Shown here in pieces: positions 17,706-26,812 of a stretch of 64,000 bases of DNA. The DNA is from Pseudovibrio ascidiaceicola. GTDB lineage: Bacteria; Pseudomonadota; Alphaproteobacteria; Rhizobiales; Stappiaceae. Below the pieces are notes generated by a model. It was not told where the DNA came from and did not search any database. It saw nothing but the letters and a program-made list of their open reading frames with translations. A program made the position numbers and the translations under genes. Location of the stretch: positions 434,001 to 498,000 of the forward strand of contig NZ_FOSK01000001.1 in the NCBI RefSeq assembly GCF_900114245.1. The letters are read 5' to 3'. How positions within the stretch are numbered: the first letter of the stretch is position 1; every line of letters starts with the position of its first letter.

Positions 17706-18632
17706 CTAGGCCGGTGTTGAATATGGGTCCTCAATCTCAAAGGCGCGCGTGAACTCAATGAATTTTCTGGCGATTGGAGTGCTTGGTGTCGTTGCAGGCA
17801 ATATGAAGGCGTTGAGGTAGGAGATACGCGGCTTAAACGGCAGAAAAACCAGCGTTTCTGGATGGTTTCGCGCCACAGGAAACGGGTTGAGGACGCTAAC
17901 ACCAACACCTGCATGCACCAGCTCACTCACGGAGACGGCGGTAGAAGATTCGGCAACAATATTAGGCCGAATTCCCCGTTCCGCAAACATGCGCTCCAAA
18001 ATTGCCCGCACGGGAAACCGGCGGGTGAGGGCGACGAAGTCTTGCCCGTCAAAGTCCTCGGGTTCAATAAACGCTTTGCTGGCAAGGGGATGGTCCCGAT
18101 GCAAAACCGCATGCGCAATGGCAGAGCGCAGCGGTTCCAGGGTCAATCCAGCGTGCTTGGAAAGCCCGTCAGTGATCCCCAGATCGGCATGCCCTTCGGC
18201 CACATGATTGCGAACGTCAGAGGATGTTCCAATCTCCAGTTCAACCTTTTGCCCCGGATAAGCCTTGATGAACGCCGCCATCACGCCCAGCAAAAAGCGG
18301 TGTGAGATTGTTGGCGGCGCTGCAAGACGCAGCGGCTTGCTGCTGTGCTGAGAAACGAACGTCTCGTTCTCAATCCCCGCCAGCATCTCAAAAACCGGCT
18401 CAAGCTTCTCGTTTAGTGCCAAAGCATCAGAGGTTGGCACAAGTCGACCACTTTCCCGATTGAACAGCGTTTTACCAAGGCGTTCCTCAAGGTGCTTAAT
18501 CGCGCGGCTCACCGCAGGCTGCGAAATACCAAGGCGTGCAGCGGCGGCAGTTGTTTTCCGAACGCTGATGACAGCGCGTAAAACTTCAAACTCTCGAAGG
18601 CTGAGACGGGGGCGTGTAGGGGTATCTGACAT
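17706..18632 (-). CDS. LysR-family transcriptional regulator
   Basis: Regulator of 308 residues with an N-terminal winged helix-turn-helix (TTAAAARLGISQPAVSRAIKHLEERLG near residues 27-53) and a C-terminal co-inducer domain. It is divergent from the peptide-type transporter operon starting at 18830, and the deacylase gene lies 47 bases downstream on its own strand. Following the usual LysR pattern, it probably controls both transcripts from the 197-base divergent region. The ligand is probably the transported compound or its product (inference). Confidence 0.9.
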   Translation of the reverse strand: MSDTPTRPRLSLREFEVLRAVISVRKTTAAAARLGISQPAVSRAIKHLEERLGKTLFNRESGRLVPTSDALALNEKLEPVFEMLAGIENETFVSQHSSKPLRLAAPPTISHRFLLGVMAAFIKAYPGQKVELEIGTSSDVRNHVAEGHADLGITDGLSKHAGLTLEPLRSAIAHAVLHRDHPLASKAFIEPEDFDGQDFVALTRRFPVRAILERMFAERGIRPNIVAESSTAVSVSELVHAGVGVSVLNPFPVARNHPETLVFLPFKPRISYLNAFILPATTPSTPIARKFIEFTRAFEIEDPYSTPA

Positions 18633-18829
18633 AGTTCTATGCGTTTTGATTATAAAATTTTGAATGACAATGTTGAAAACACATACTACGGTTTAAGTCA
18701 ACCGCGAAGCTCTACCAGTGATTTGCCCGTTTTGGCAGAAGCACACTCATATAAAGAAGCAGCGGCATTGTTACTGGGCGAATGAATTTTAATCGCCAGA
18801 GGGAACGAAAATTTTGAGGGGGAGCAGCA

Positions 18830-20413
18830 ATGATTAAGCTGCACAAATGGCTTGCTGGAACAGCAAGTGCCATGTTGCTTATGGGCGGAATAGCGTCTGC
18901 TGAAGATCTGACGATCGGCTTGTCGTCAGAACCAAGCGCGATTGACCCGCACTACCACAATCTGGGCCCGAACAATATGATCGCCTATCATATGTTCGAC
19001 CGCCTTATTCACCAAAACGAAAAACAACAGCTGCAGCCTGGCCTCGCAACCAGCTGGAAGCCAATTAATGCCACCACGTGGGAACTGAAACTGCGTGAAG
19101 GCGTGGTGTTCCATGATGGCAATCCGTTTAATGCGGATGACGTGGTGTTTTCGTTTGAGCGCGCACCAAATGTGCCAAACTCACCATCTAGTTTTGCCAC
19201 ATACACCAAAGGTAAAACCGTCAAAAAGATTGATGACTACACAGTCCATATCACAACTGAAAAGCCTTATCCGCTTGTTCCTAATGACATCTCAACGGTC
19301 AGCATCATCTCTGTAGAAGCTGGAACTGATGCAACAACCGAGATGTACAACTCTGGCAAGGCAACCGTTGGTTCTGGCCCATACAAATATGCTGAGTACG
19401 TGCCAGGTGACCGCATCGTTTTGGAAGCGAACCCAGACTATTGGGGCGTGAAGCCGAAGTGGGACAAGGTAACCTTCAAGCCCATCAAATCCGGCCCATC
19501 CCGTGTGGCCGCTTTGCTGGCTGGTGATGTTGATCTGATCAATGGCGTCCCAACAACAGACATTGAAGTGCTAAGCAGCAACGACAAAGTCTCCTTGTGG
19601 CAGGGGCCATCTAACCGCGTTATCTACCTGCATCTGGATCATGACCGCGATGACAGCCCATTCGTGAAAGCCATGGGTGGCGGCGCGATCAAAAACCCGC
19701 TGAAAGACCAGCGTGTTCGTGAGGCGATCTCCAAGGCCATCAGTCGTGATCTGATCGTTGAACGCGTGATGGAAGGCGTAGCCGTCAAAGCAGGCCAACT
19801 TCTGCCAGATGGGTTCTTTGGTGTCAGCGAAAACCTGAAGCCGGTCGAATACGACGCAAAGGGCGCGAAAGAGCTGCTGGCAGCTGCTGGTGTTGGTGAT
19901 GGCTTTGAGTTGCGCATCCACGGCCCCAATGACCGTTACATCAACGATGCCAAGATCGTGGAAGCCATCGCACAGATGCTCAACCGCGTTGGCATCAAAA
20001 CTGATGTGGAGACCATGCCGCGGTCTGTCTACTTCAAGCGCGCATCTCGTGGTGGACCAAACAACACGCCAGAGTTCTCAATGGTTCTCGTAGGGTGGGG
20101 CGCTGGTTCTGGCGAAGCATCGTCGCCACTGCGTTCTCTCATCCATACCTACGACAAGAGCCAGGGCTTCGGCTCTTCCAACCGTGGCCGCTACTCCAAT
20201 GCTGAAGTAGACGCCATGATTGAAGAAGCTCTGGCAACTGTCGATGATGAAAAGCGTCAGGACTTGCTGGCTAAAGCAACCGAGATCGCGATCAACGATC
20301 AGGCGATCATTCCGCTGCACTATCAGGTGAATACTTGGGCAACCCGGAAGGGCCTTGAGTACCTGCCTCGCACGGATGAATACACCCTGTCTTGGGGCGT
20401 ATCCGCTGAGTAA
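18830..20413 (+). CDS. peptide/opine-type ABC transporter substrate-binding protein (SBP family 5)
   Basis: Periplasmic solute-binding protein of 527 residues, cluster C (DppA/OppA family). A signal peptide occupies residues 1-24 (ends GGIASA). Typical landmarks are EPSAIDPHYHN, an LATSWKP strand, VVFHDGNPFNADDVVFSFER near 91-110 and GSGPYKY near 182. A GGGGGAG ribosome site precedes the ATG. It heads a complete operon with two permeases, two ATPases and an N-formylglutamate amidohydrolase-like enzyme. A strong hairpin follows the gene before the permeases. Confidence 0.93.
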   Translation: MIKLHKWLAGTASAMLLMGGIASAEDLTIGLSSEPSAIDPHYHNLGPNNMIAYHMFDRLIHQNEKQQLQPGLATSWKPINATTWELKLREGVVFHDGNPFNADDVVFSFERAPNVPNSPSSFATYTKGKTVKKIDDYTVHITTEKPYPLVPNDISTVSIISVEAGTDATTEMYNSGKATVGSGPYKYAEYVPGDRIVLEANPDYWGVKPKWDKVTFKPIKSGPSRVAALLAGDVDLINGVPTTDIEVLSSNDKVSLWQGPSNRVIYLHLDHDRDDSPFVKAMGGGAIKNPLKDQRVREAISKAISRDLIVERVMEGVAVKAGQLLPDGFFGVSENLKPVEYDAKGAKELLAAAGVGDGFELRIHGPNDRYINDAKIVEAIAQMLNRVGIKTDVETMPRSVYFKRASRGGPNNTPEFSMVLVGWGAGSGEASSPLRSLIHTYDKSQGFGSSNRGRYSNAEVDAMIEEALATVDDEKRQDLLAKATEIAINDQAIIPLHYQVNTWATRKGLEYLPRTDEYTLSWGVSAE

Positions 20414-20425
20414 TCGCATGCAAAC

Positions 20426-20463
20426 AAAAGACCGGCATAACGCTTATGCCGGTCTTTTTCTTT
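20426..20463 (+). terminator. strong hairpin with T-run after the peptide-binding protein gene
   Basis: AAAAGACCGGCATAA (20426-20440) and TTATGCCGGTCTTTT (20444-20458) form a perfect stem of up to 15 bp over a 3-base loop, followed by more T and C-T residues. It separates the binding protein gene from its permease genes and probably terminates most but not all transcripts. Confidence 0.88.
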
Positions 20464-20528
20464 TCTAAAGCCAACACTCACCTCAATTATTTCAATGGGT
20501 TGGCTTTACCTGCGAAAGATTTAAAGAC

Positions 20529-21506
20529 ATGTCTGTCTTCGTTCTCAGGCGCCTGATGCAAAGTGGCATAGTCATGATTGCTATGTCCGTCATTGTGTTC
20601 TTTGGCGTGAATGTGGTGGGGGACCCCATCGATATGCTGGTCGCACCGGATGCGGATCAGGCCGAGATTGAGCGCGTCATCCGCGACTTCGGCCTCGATA
20701 AGCCTGTGTGGCAGCAATACACGGTCTTTGTCAGCAACGCCTTTAAAGGAGATTTGGGCACCTCCTTTATCTTTGGTGAGTCAGCGCTCAAGCTCATTGT
20801 AGAGCGTATGCCTGCCACGCTGGAGCTCGCCTTCATGGCGCTCCTCATGGCCATAATCATCGGAATTCCGCTCGGCCTCTATGCAGGGCTGCGTCCCAAC
20901 GCCATTTCCTCACGCCTCATCATGAGCGGCTCAATTCTGGGCTTTTCGCTGCCCACATTCTGGGTTGGCATCATGATGATCATGCTTTTCGCTGTAATGC
21001 TCGATTGGGTGCCCGCCACAGGGCGTGGAGATACCATCTCGGTACTTGGCATGCAGGTCTCATTCCTCACCGCAGATGGTTTCTCTCACATCGTTCTCCC
21101 GGCACTTAATCTTGCACTCCTGAAAATCTCGCTGGTGATCCGCCTGACACGGGCAGGGGTGCGGGAAGTGATGCATATGGATTTCATCAAATTCGCCCGC
21201 GCCAAAGGTCTCTCTGCCAACCGTATTGTTATGGTGCACCTGTTCAAGAACATCATGATCCCCGTGGTTACAGTCCTCGGCTTGGAATTTGGCTCTCTCA
21301 TTGCTTTTTCGGTAGTTACAGAAACCATCTTTGCTTGGCCCGGCATGGGCAAGCTGCTCATCGATGCCATTCAGCAGCTAGATCGCCCGATCATCGTGGC
21401 CTATCTGATGATCATCGTGGTGCTCTTCGTCGTCATCAACCTCATTGTTGACATCCTCTACTCCATTTTGGACCCGCGAGTGCGGCTTCAGGATGCGGCG
21501 AACTAA
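20529..21506 (+). CDS. peptide-type ABC transporter permease (DppB-like)
   Basis: Inner-membrane permease of 325 residues with six predicted helices. The N-terminal RRLMQSGIVMIAMSVIVFFGV helix and the pattern of the DppB/OppB family are visible, with the cytoplasmic coupling motif RAGVREVMHMDFIKFARAKGL near 209-229. A GDP-type periplasmic loop after helix 1 includes DPIDMLVAPDA. It is followed after 10 bases by the second permease. Confidence 0.92.
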   Translation: MSVFVLRRLMQSGIVMIAMSVIVFFGVNVVGDPIDMLVAPDADQAEIERVIRDFGLDKPVWQQYTVFVSNAFKGDLGTSFIFGESALKLIVERMPATLELAFMALLMAIIIGIPLGLYAGLRPNAISSRLIMSGSILGFSLPTFWVGIMMIMLFAVMLDWVPATGRGDTISVLGMQVSFLTADGFSHIVLPALNLALLKISLVIRLTRAGVREVMHMDFIKFARAKGLSANRIVMVHLFKNIMIPVVTVLGLEFGSLIAFSVVTETIFAWPGMGKLLIDAIQQLDRPIIVAYLMIIVVLFVVINLIVDILYSILDPRVRLQDAAN

Positions 21507-21516
21507 GGGGCATCTC

Positions 21517-22437
21517 ATGACCATAGAAACAAGCCTCAAACCACCACGAAAGCAGCTCTTTTCTGGCGATACTCCCATGAGCCGCTTCCTCTCGGAGTTT
21601 GTTGAGAGCAAAGTTGCCGTCGTCGCTGCGCTCCTGCTGTTTACGATCATTATGGCAGCACTGTTCGCCCCATGGATCACCCCGCAAAACCCTTATGACC
21701 TAGCCCAAGTCAGCGTGCTGGATGCACGCATGGAGCCGGGAGAGCAAAGCTTTGACGGGTACACCTTCTGGCTCGGCACAGATGGGGCAGGGCGTGACCT
21801 CTTCTCTGCAATCCTCTACGGCTTGCGCATTTCGCTCTCTGTTGGTGTCACCAGCGGCATCATCGCACTCATCATCGGCATGTCCGTCGGTCTGATCGCA
21901 GCTTATGTGGGAGGCCGTACAGAAACCTTCATCATGCGTATCGTAGACCTGCAGCTTTCCTTCCCAGCCTCTCTGGTCGCTTTGATGTTGCTGGCATTGA
22001 TGGGCAAAGGCGTCGACAAAATCATCCTCGCTCTCGTTGTCGCGCAATGGGCCTATTACGCCCGAACTGTGAGGGGAACAGCCCTTGTTGAACGTGGGAA
22101 GGAGTACGTGGAAGCCGTCACTTGCCTTGGCCTCAGTCATGCCCGCGTGCTCTTCCTGCACATCATGCCAAATTGCCTGCCGCCACTCATTGTGGTTGGA
22201 ACGGTTCAGACCGCCCATGCCATTGCGCTGGAAGCAACCCTGTCGTTCCTCGGTGTTGGTCTGCCACAGACAGAACCATCTCTCGGCCTGCTCATTGCCA
22301 ATGGCTTTGAGTACGTGATCAGCGGCAAATACTGGATCTCAATCTTCCCCGGCATAGCCCTGCTTGTCACCGTGGTTGCCATCAATCTGGTGGGCGATCA
22401 GCTGCGTGATGTCCTCAACCCGCGCCTGAGGAAGTGA
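21517..22437 (+). CDS. peptide-type ABC transporter permease (DppC-like)
   Basis: Second permease of about 306 residues. I choose the ATG giving MTIETSLKPPRKQLF, preceded by AAGGGG. An upstream in-frame start at 21445 would overlap the previous gene by 62 bases. The sequence shows the DppC pattern: a first helix VAVVAALLLFTIIMAALFAPW, the conserved FWLGTDGAGRDLFSAILYGLRISL, and the coupling loop VERGKEYVEAVTCLGLSHARV. It ends 8 bases before the ATPase gene. Confidence 0.92.
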   Translation: MTIETSLKPPRKQLFSGDTPMSRFLSEFVESKVAVVAALLLFTIIMAALFAPWITPQNPYDLAQVSVLDARMEPGEQSFDGYTFWLGTDGAGRDLFSAILYGLRISLSVGVTSGIIALIIGMSVGLIAAYVGGRTETFIMRIVDLQLSFPASLVALMLLALMGKGVDKIILALVVAQWAYYARTVRGTALVERGKEYVEAVTCLGLSHARVLFLHIMPNCLPPLIVVGTVQTAHAIALEATLSFLGVGLPQTEPSLGLLIANGFEYVISGKYWISIFPGIALLVTVVAINLVGDQLRDVLNPRLRK

Positions 22438-22445
22438 GGACAAAA

Positions 22446-23432
22446 ATGAACACGCCAAACACACTCACAGTCAAAAACCTCAAAACCCACTTCTTCACCA
22501 AGGCAGGTGTTGTCAAAGCCGTTGATGATGTCAGCTTCTCCGTCAAACCCGGCGAAATACTTGGTCTCGTTGGCGAAAGTGGCTCTGGCAAAACCGTGAC
22601 GGGTTTCTCGCTCATCGGTCTGGTGGATGAGCCGGGCAGGGTAGTCGGCGGCTCAATCCTCCTCAATGGGGATGATCTTGCCAGAAAAAACGAAAAACAG
22701 TGGCGCGAGCTGCGGGGCAAGAAGATCGCAATGATCTTTCAGGACCCCATGATGACCCTCAATCCCGTCCTGCGCATCGACACGCAAATGATTGAAGCCA
22801 TTCAGGCCCACGAGAAAATCTCCAAACAAGCAGCCAGAGAACGCTGCCGCGAAGCGCTGGTGCGCGTCGGCATCGCTTCACCGGATGAACGCCTAACATC
22901 CTACCCACACCAGTTTTCCGGCGGAATGCGCCAACGCGTGGCCATCGCCATCGCATTGCTGCATGAGCCGGACCTCATCATCGCTGATGAACCAACAACA
23001 GCGCTCGACGTCACCATTCAGGCACAGATCCTCTACGAGGTCCGCAAGCTGTGTTCCGAGACCGGCATGTCCCTCATCTGGGTCACGCATGATCTGGCCG
23101 TCATCAGCGGTTTGGCAGATAGGATCGCCGTTATGTACGCTGGGCGGATTGTAGAGCAAGGCAGCATTGATGAGGTGCTGGACGCACCGCTGCACCCCTA
23201 CACCAAGGGCCTCATTGAATCTGTCCCAAGCCGAAACAAACGCGGCGCTAAACTCTACCAGATCCCCGGCATGACACCCTCTTTGCTCAACCTGCCCGCT
23301 GGTTGCGCCTTTTCCAGTCGTTGCTCGGCAAAACAGAGTGATTGTCTGGTCGCCACGCCAGAGATCACGCAGTTAGGAGAGGAAAGGCAAGTCCGTTGCT
23401 TCCATCCTGTAAAGCAGGAGGAAATGGCATGA
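22446..23432 (+). CDS. peptide-type ABC transporter ATPase (DppD-like)
   Basis: ATP-binding subunit of about 328 residues. The start at ATG 22446 is preferred over a GTG 12 bases upstream, because GAGGA lies at the right spacing. Walker A is GESGSGKT near 40, the signature [15 protein letters not shown] near 153 and Walker [13 protein letters not shown] near 175. The C-terminus carries the oligopeptide-transporter extension with Cys residues in [14 protein letters not shown], a likely iron-sulphur or structural cysteine cluster seen in DppD/OppD proteins. It overlaps the next gene by four bases. Confidence 0.93.
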   Translation: MNTPNTLTVKNLKTHFFTKAGVVKAVDDVSFSVKPGEILGLVGESGSGKTVTGFSLIGLVDEPGRVVGGSILLNGDDLARKNEKQWRELRGKKIAMIFQDPMMTLNPVLRIDTQMIEAIQAHEKISKQAARERCREALVRVGIASPDERLTSYPHQFSGGMRQRVAIAIALLHEPDLIIADEPTTALDVTIQAQILYEVRKLCSETGMSLIWVTHDLAVISGLADRIAVMYAGRIVEQGSIDEVLDAPLHPYTKGLIESVPSRNKRGAKLYQIPGMTPSLLNLPAGCAFSSRCSAKQSDCLVATPEITQLGEERQVRCFHPVKQEEMA

Positions 23433-24433
23433 CGCTTCTGGAAACTCCGGTCATCGAGCTGCAAGGCGTCTCCAAGCGCTTCACCAAAAAGCTGGACCTT
23501 GCTGAGAAAACACTTCGTTTCTTCGGTTCCAGTCTTAAGGAGCAGGTGGTTCACGCGGTCGATGATGTCTCGCTCAGCATTGCACCGGGCGAAGTGGTTG
23601 GTCTTGTTGGCGAAAGCGGCTGCGGAAAATCTACGCTGGGCCGCGTCGTGGCAGGCATCCATGAGGCCAGCAACGGCACCGTTCAGTTCCATGGAGACAA
23701 CGTCAAACAGCTCTCCGGTGCGGATGCCAAAAATGCCCAACTGAAGGTGCAGATGATCTTTCAGGACCCTATGTCCTCCCTCAATCCACGCAAACGGGTG
23801 AGTGATATCATCGGCGAAGCGCCCCATGTCCATGGCCTAGTTTCAAAGGCAGACCTCTCAGACTACGTGGACCAGATGCTTCTCCGCGTCGGCTTGGATC
23901 CGGATTTCAAAACCCGTTATCCGCACCAATTCTCCGGCGGACAGCGCCAACGTATCGGCATCGCCCGCGCTTTGGCAGTTAACCCGGAATTCCTTGTCTG
24001 CGATGAGTCCATTGCAGCGCTTGATGTGTCCATTCAGGCGCAAGTCATCAACCTTTTCATGGACTTGCGGGCACAACTCGGCCTCACCTATCTGTTCATC
24101 AGTCATGACCTTGGCGTGGTGGAGCACCTCTCGGACCGTGTGGTGATCATGTATCTGGGCCGCGTGGTTGAGGTTGCGAAAACTGATGAGCTATTTGCCA
24201 GACCAAACCACCCCTACACACAAGCCCTGCTGCGTGAAGTCCCGCGTATTGATGCCCGCAAGCAGGTGTATGAGCCGATCAAAGGTGAGATCCCATCACC
24301 ACTGGCCCCGCCAAGCGGATGTCATTTTCATCCGCGCTGTCCATTTGCCACCAAACGGTGCGCAGAGCAGCAGCCAACCCTGAGGGAAATTGCTCCCGGT
24401 CATGTCTCTGCCTGTCACCTCAATGATGCCTAG
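23429..24433 (+). CDS. peptide-type ABC transporter ATPase (DppF-like)
   Basis: Second ATP-binding subunit, about 334 residues. The start at ATG 23429 (AGGAGG about 7 bases upstream) overlaps the previous stop by four bases. Walker A is GESGCGKST near 64, the signature FSGGQRQRIGIARAL near 169 and Walker B LVCDESIAALD near 189. In Walker B, Ser replaces the usual Pro after Glu (DES rather than DEP/DEA). The C-terminal CHFHPRCPFATKRC extension matches DppF/OppF. It is 29 bases upstream of the amidohydrolase gene. Confidence 0.93.
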   Translation: MTLLETPVIELQGVSKRFTKKLDLAEKTLRFFGSSLKEQVVHAVDDVSLSIAPGEVVGLVGESGCGKSTLGRVVAGIHEASNGTVQFHGDNVKQLSGADAKNAQLKVQMIFQDPMSSLNPRKRVSDIIGEAPHVHGLVSKADLSDYVDQMLLRVGLDPDFKTRYPHQFSGGQRQRIGIARALAVNPEFLVCDESIAALDVSIQAQVINLFMDLRAQLGLTYLFISHDLGVVEHLSDRVVIMYLGRVVEVAKTDELFARPNHPYTQALLREVPRIDARKQVYEPIKGEIPSPLAPPSGCHFHPRCPFATKRCAEQQPTLREIAPGHVSACHLNDA

Positions 24434-24462
24434 TTAAACCAAAAACATTTGAGAGAAACACA

Positions 24463-25332
24463 TTGCCCCAATCCATCGAAAACGTGCTGAACATCCATCG
24501 ACCCGCAGAGCTGACCAACCCGTTGGTGGTGGACTCTCCTCATTCAGGAGAGATCTACCCGGCGGACTTCCACCCTTGTGTACCCGCCAGCCGCTACAAA
24601 TGTGCAGAGGACAGATACGTCCACGAACTCTTTGAAAAGGCAGCTGAAACTGGCGGTGTCTACCTCGAGGCGCTCTTTCCTCGCATCTACATCGACCCAA
24701 ACCGCCGCGCAGACAACATTGACCCGGCCACTATCAAAGGCTGGATACGAGCAGCGAAGCCCGATTTCCGCAGTGACCTCGGCAAAGGCCTCATCTGGAC
24801 AGAAGCCCCACCCACCAGCGGTCCGCTTTATGATCGTGAACTGAGCGCTGCGGAGATCGAAAACCGCATAGATGCTTATTACACACCCTACTACGACGCA
24901 CTCACGGGCTTGATGGAACAAGCCTACGCGCGTTTCGGTGTGGCCTATCACCTGGATTGCCACAGCATGCAGGCGGTCTCCACCGTCATGCACGAAACTG
25001 GAGCTGGCGAGAAGCGGCCAGATATCACCCTGAGCGATCGGGATGGCACCACATGCGACCGCGACTACATCTACACCGCTTGGGAGATCCTCACGAGCCT
25101 TGGCTATGAGGTGAAGATCAATGATCCCTACAAAGGCGCGGAACTGGTCATCCACACAGGCCGTCCCGCCCAGAACTGGCACTCAATCCAGATCGAAGTC
25201 AGCCGCGGCCTCTACATGAGTGAAGTGACACTCGAAAAATACCCAAATTTCATCACTCTCCAACAAGACCTGGGAACCTTCCTGAATCGCCTCTCCGAGT
25301 TCACAAAACAAAAAATCCAGCAGCCCGCATAG
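24463..25332 (+). CDS. N-formylglutamate amidohydrolase-family protein
   Basis: Hydrolase of 289 residues resembling HutG-type N-formylglutamate deformylases, which are zinc enzymes. SPHSGEIYPADF near residues 25-36, RIYIDPNR near 74 and the HLDCHSMQ motif near 164 supply the probable metal ligands. Translation begins at TTG, supported by GAGAG upstream. It is the last gene of the transporter operon. No other histidine-utilisation gene is nearby, so a role on an imported N-acyl amino acid is more likely than the hut pathway (inference). Confidence 0.85.
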   Translation: MPQSIENVLNIHRPAELTNPLVVDSPHSGEIYPADFHPCVPASRYKCAEDRYVHELFEKAAETGGVYLEALFPRIYIDPNRRADNIDPATIKGWIRAAKPDFRSDLGKGLIWTEAPPTSGPLYDRELSAAEIENRIDAYYTPYYDALTGLMEQAYARFGVAYHLDCHSMQAVSTVMHETGAGEKRPDITLSDRDGTTCDRDYIYTAWEILTSLGYEVKINDPYKGAELVIHTGRPAQNWHSIQIEVSRGLYMSEVTLEKYPNFITLQQDLGTFLNRLSEFTKQKIQQPA

Positions 25333-25449
25333 GCCCTGGACCACACCTCTCGAATGAACTGAAAAAGACTTGGGTGGTCAGGAGAATAGAGGCCGTCCGA
25401 CAACGGCTTACTTAGAACTCAGTTGCATGAAATCGAAGGAGGAAATAAA

Positions 25450-25526
25450 TGGTGCACCCGATAGGATTCGAACCTATGGCCTCTGCCTTCGGAGGGCAGC
25501 GCTCTATCCAACTGAGCTACGGGTGC
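25450..25526 (-). tRNA. tRNA-Arg (anticodon CCG)
   Basis: The minus strand folds into a cloverleaf of 77 bases. The acceptor stem GCACCCG/CGGGTGC is followed by A and an encoded CCA. The D arm is GCTCAGTTGGATAGAGC. The anticodon stem CTGCC/GGCAG holds loop CTCCGAA with anticodon CCG, and the T arm contains GGTTCGAATCC. The neighbouring stretch 25333-25449 contains no feature I can support. Confidence 0.97.
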
Positions 25527-25639
25527 CTGTGTCGGGCGTAGGTGCCCTTGAGGTGTTGTAGTCTTTACCCGATCCTAGGCCGCGCTGCAATGCGCCAATT
25601 ACAACAACCCTCGAAAATGTGGAAAGGCACAGGAAGAGC

Positions 25640-26812
25640 CTAGCCCTCCCGCAAGATACCCAGTGGCGTCAGGTGGTTATCCCAGCTGACGCCAGCGCTC
25701 TGGCTGATAATTTGAGCCACACCATCCTCGGTTCCGCCAAAGCTGATTGCGCCGTTTCCGTCAGTAATCGCAAAGCTTTCCTCGTCCAGCGGAGCCACAC
25801 CGCAGCCATCTGCAACCTGGTGGAACCCGATGAAGGACCGCTGCGCCACATCCCAGTACAGGATTTTGCCGCCACGCGGACAGGAGGCTGCAATCACGTC
25901 GCCGGATCGGTTCATCTCCACGCTGCCAACATAGTTCTGCAGGCCCTTTGTGAGCTCCAGAGGCATCTCCAGCGCAGTGGCGGCCTTATCAAGCCCCAGA
26001 TGTACCATCAGGGGAGGCGTTGCATCCTTCGCGCCCTGAAACTGCCCGCCAACCCACACATCGCCATTGCCGTCAAAGCTCATGTGGCGCAGGGAAAGCT
26101 GATGCAAATCAGAGCCAAGTGCCTGTTTGGCAATCAGATCACCCGTTGCTGTGTCAATGAAAGCCACATTGGGCTTCATTGTGTCCAGATTCAGCTTCTC
26201 GCGTCCCATGTCAGGATGGGTTTCAATCCCACCATTGGCGACAACAAGCTGCGAGCCATCGGGAGACATCAGCAAATCATGCGGACCAACGCCATAGCTC
26301 TCGAACTCGCCAATCCGTTTTGGCTGGTCACCGGAAACATCATAAACGCCGATAACACCGCGCACATTTGCAAAGTCATTTTCCGGCGCATAGGCGAGGC
26401 GGCCATCAGGTGAGAAAACACCATGGCCATAGAAGTGGCGATCTTCTGGAGATGTGAAAACAAGCGACTCTCGTGCACCTGTCAGGTCTGCAAGCACCGC
26501 AAAGGTCTCGGGCCGCCGTGCAAACGAAAGCAGGCGCATTGAGTTGCGATCAAAGGAAATTGCATGCCCGCGATCCGGCAACGGTGCCTGATACAGCACT
26601 TCGCCATCTTCGCTAAACACCGCAAGAGCATAACTGCCCGTTGGTGTGCGCAAAGCACTGGCAAACAGCTGCAGGTCTTCCGCCTCAGCAAAAGGCAGGC
26701 CATTGGCAAAAGCCAGAGAACTGCTGGCACTTAAGGCAACACCAGAGGCTGCAAGACCCGTCAGAAACTGCCGTCTGCTGAGAGCAAGCGGCTTAGTCGC
26801 CATCAAGCGCAT
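25640..26812 (-). CDS. DUF1513 beta-propeller-like exported protein
   Basis: Protein of about 390 residues of the DUF1513 family. The N-terminus MRLMATKPLALSRRQFLTG contains a twin-arginine motif (SRRQFL) and a hydrophobic stretch, so it is probably exported folded by Tat. The body has repeated blades with motifs such as GHGVFSPDGRLAY and GPHDLLMSPDGSQLVVANGG, suggestive of a beta-propeller. I chose the ATG at 26812 because GGAGG lies 5 bases upstream. It overlaps the preceding imelysin gene by 20 bases. It is the last gene of the iron-linked operon; the biochemical role is not established. Confidence 0.85.
   Translation of the reverse strand: MRLMATKPLALSRRQFLTGLAASGVALSASSSLAFANGLPFAEAEDLQLFASALRTPTGSYALAVFSEDGEVLYQAPLPDRGHAISFDRNSMRLLSFARRPETFAVLADLTGARESLVFTSPEDRHFYGHGVFSPDGRLAYAPENDFANVRGVIGVYDVSGDQPKRIGEFESYGVGPHDLLMSPDGSQLVVANGGIETHPDMGREKLNLDTMKPNVAFIDTATGDLIAKQALGSDLHQLSLRHMSFDGNGDVWVGGQFQGAKDATPPLMVHLGLDKAATALEMPLELTKGLQNYVGSVEMNRSGDVIAASCPRGGKILYWDVAQRSFIGFHQVADGCGVAPLDEESFAITDGNGAISFGGTEDGVAQIISQSAGVSWDNHLTPLGILREG

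Noticed and set aside
25370-25561. A 63-codon open frame across the tRNA-Arg gene
   Set aside because: It reads through a complete cloverleaf on the opposite strand. Apparent proteins of this kind over tRNA genes are annotation artefacts.
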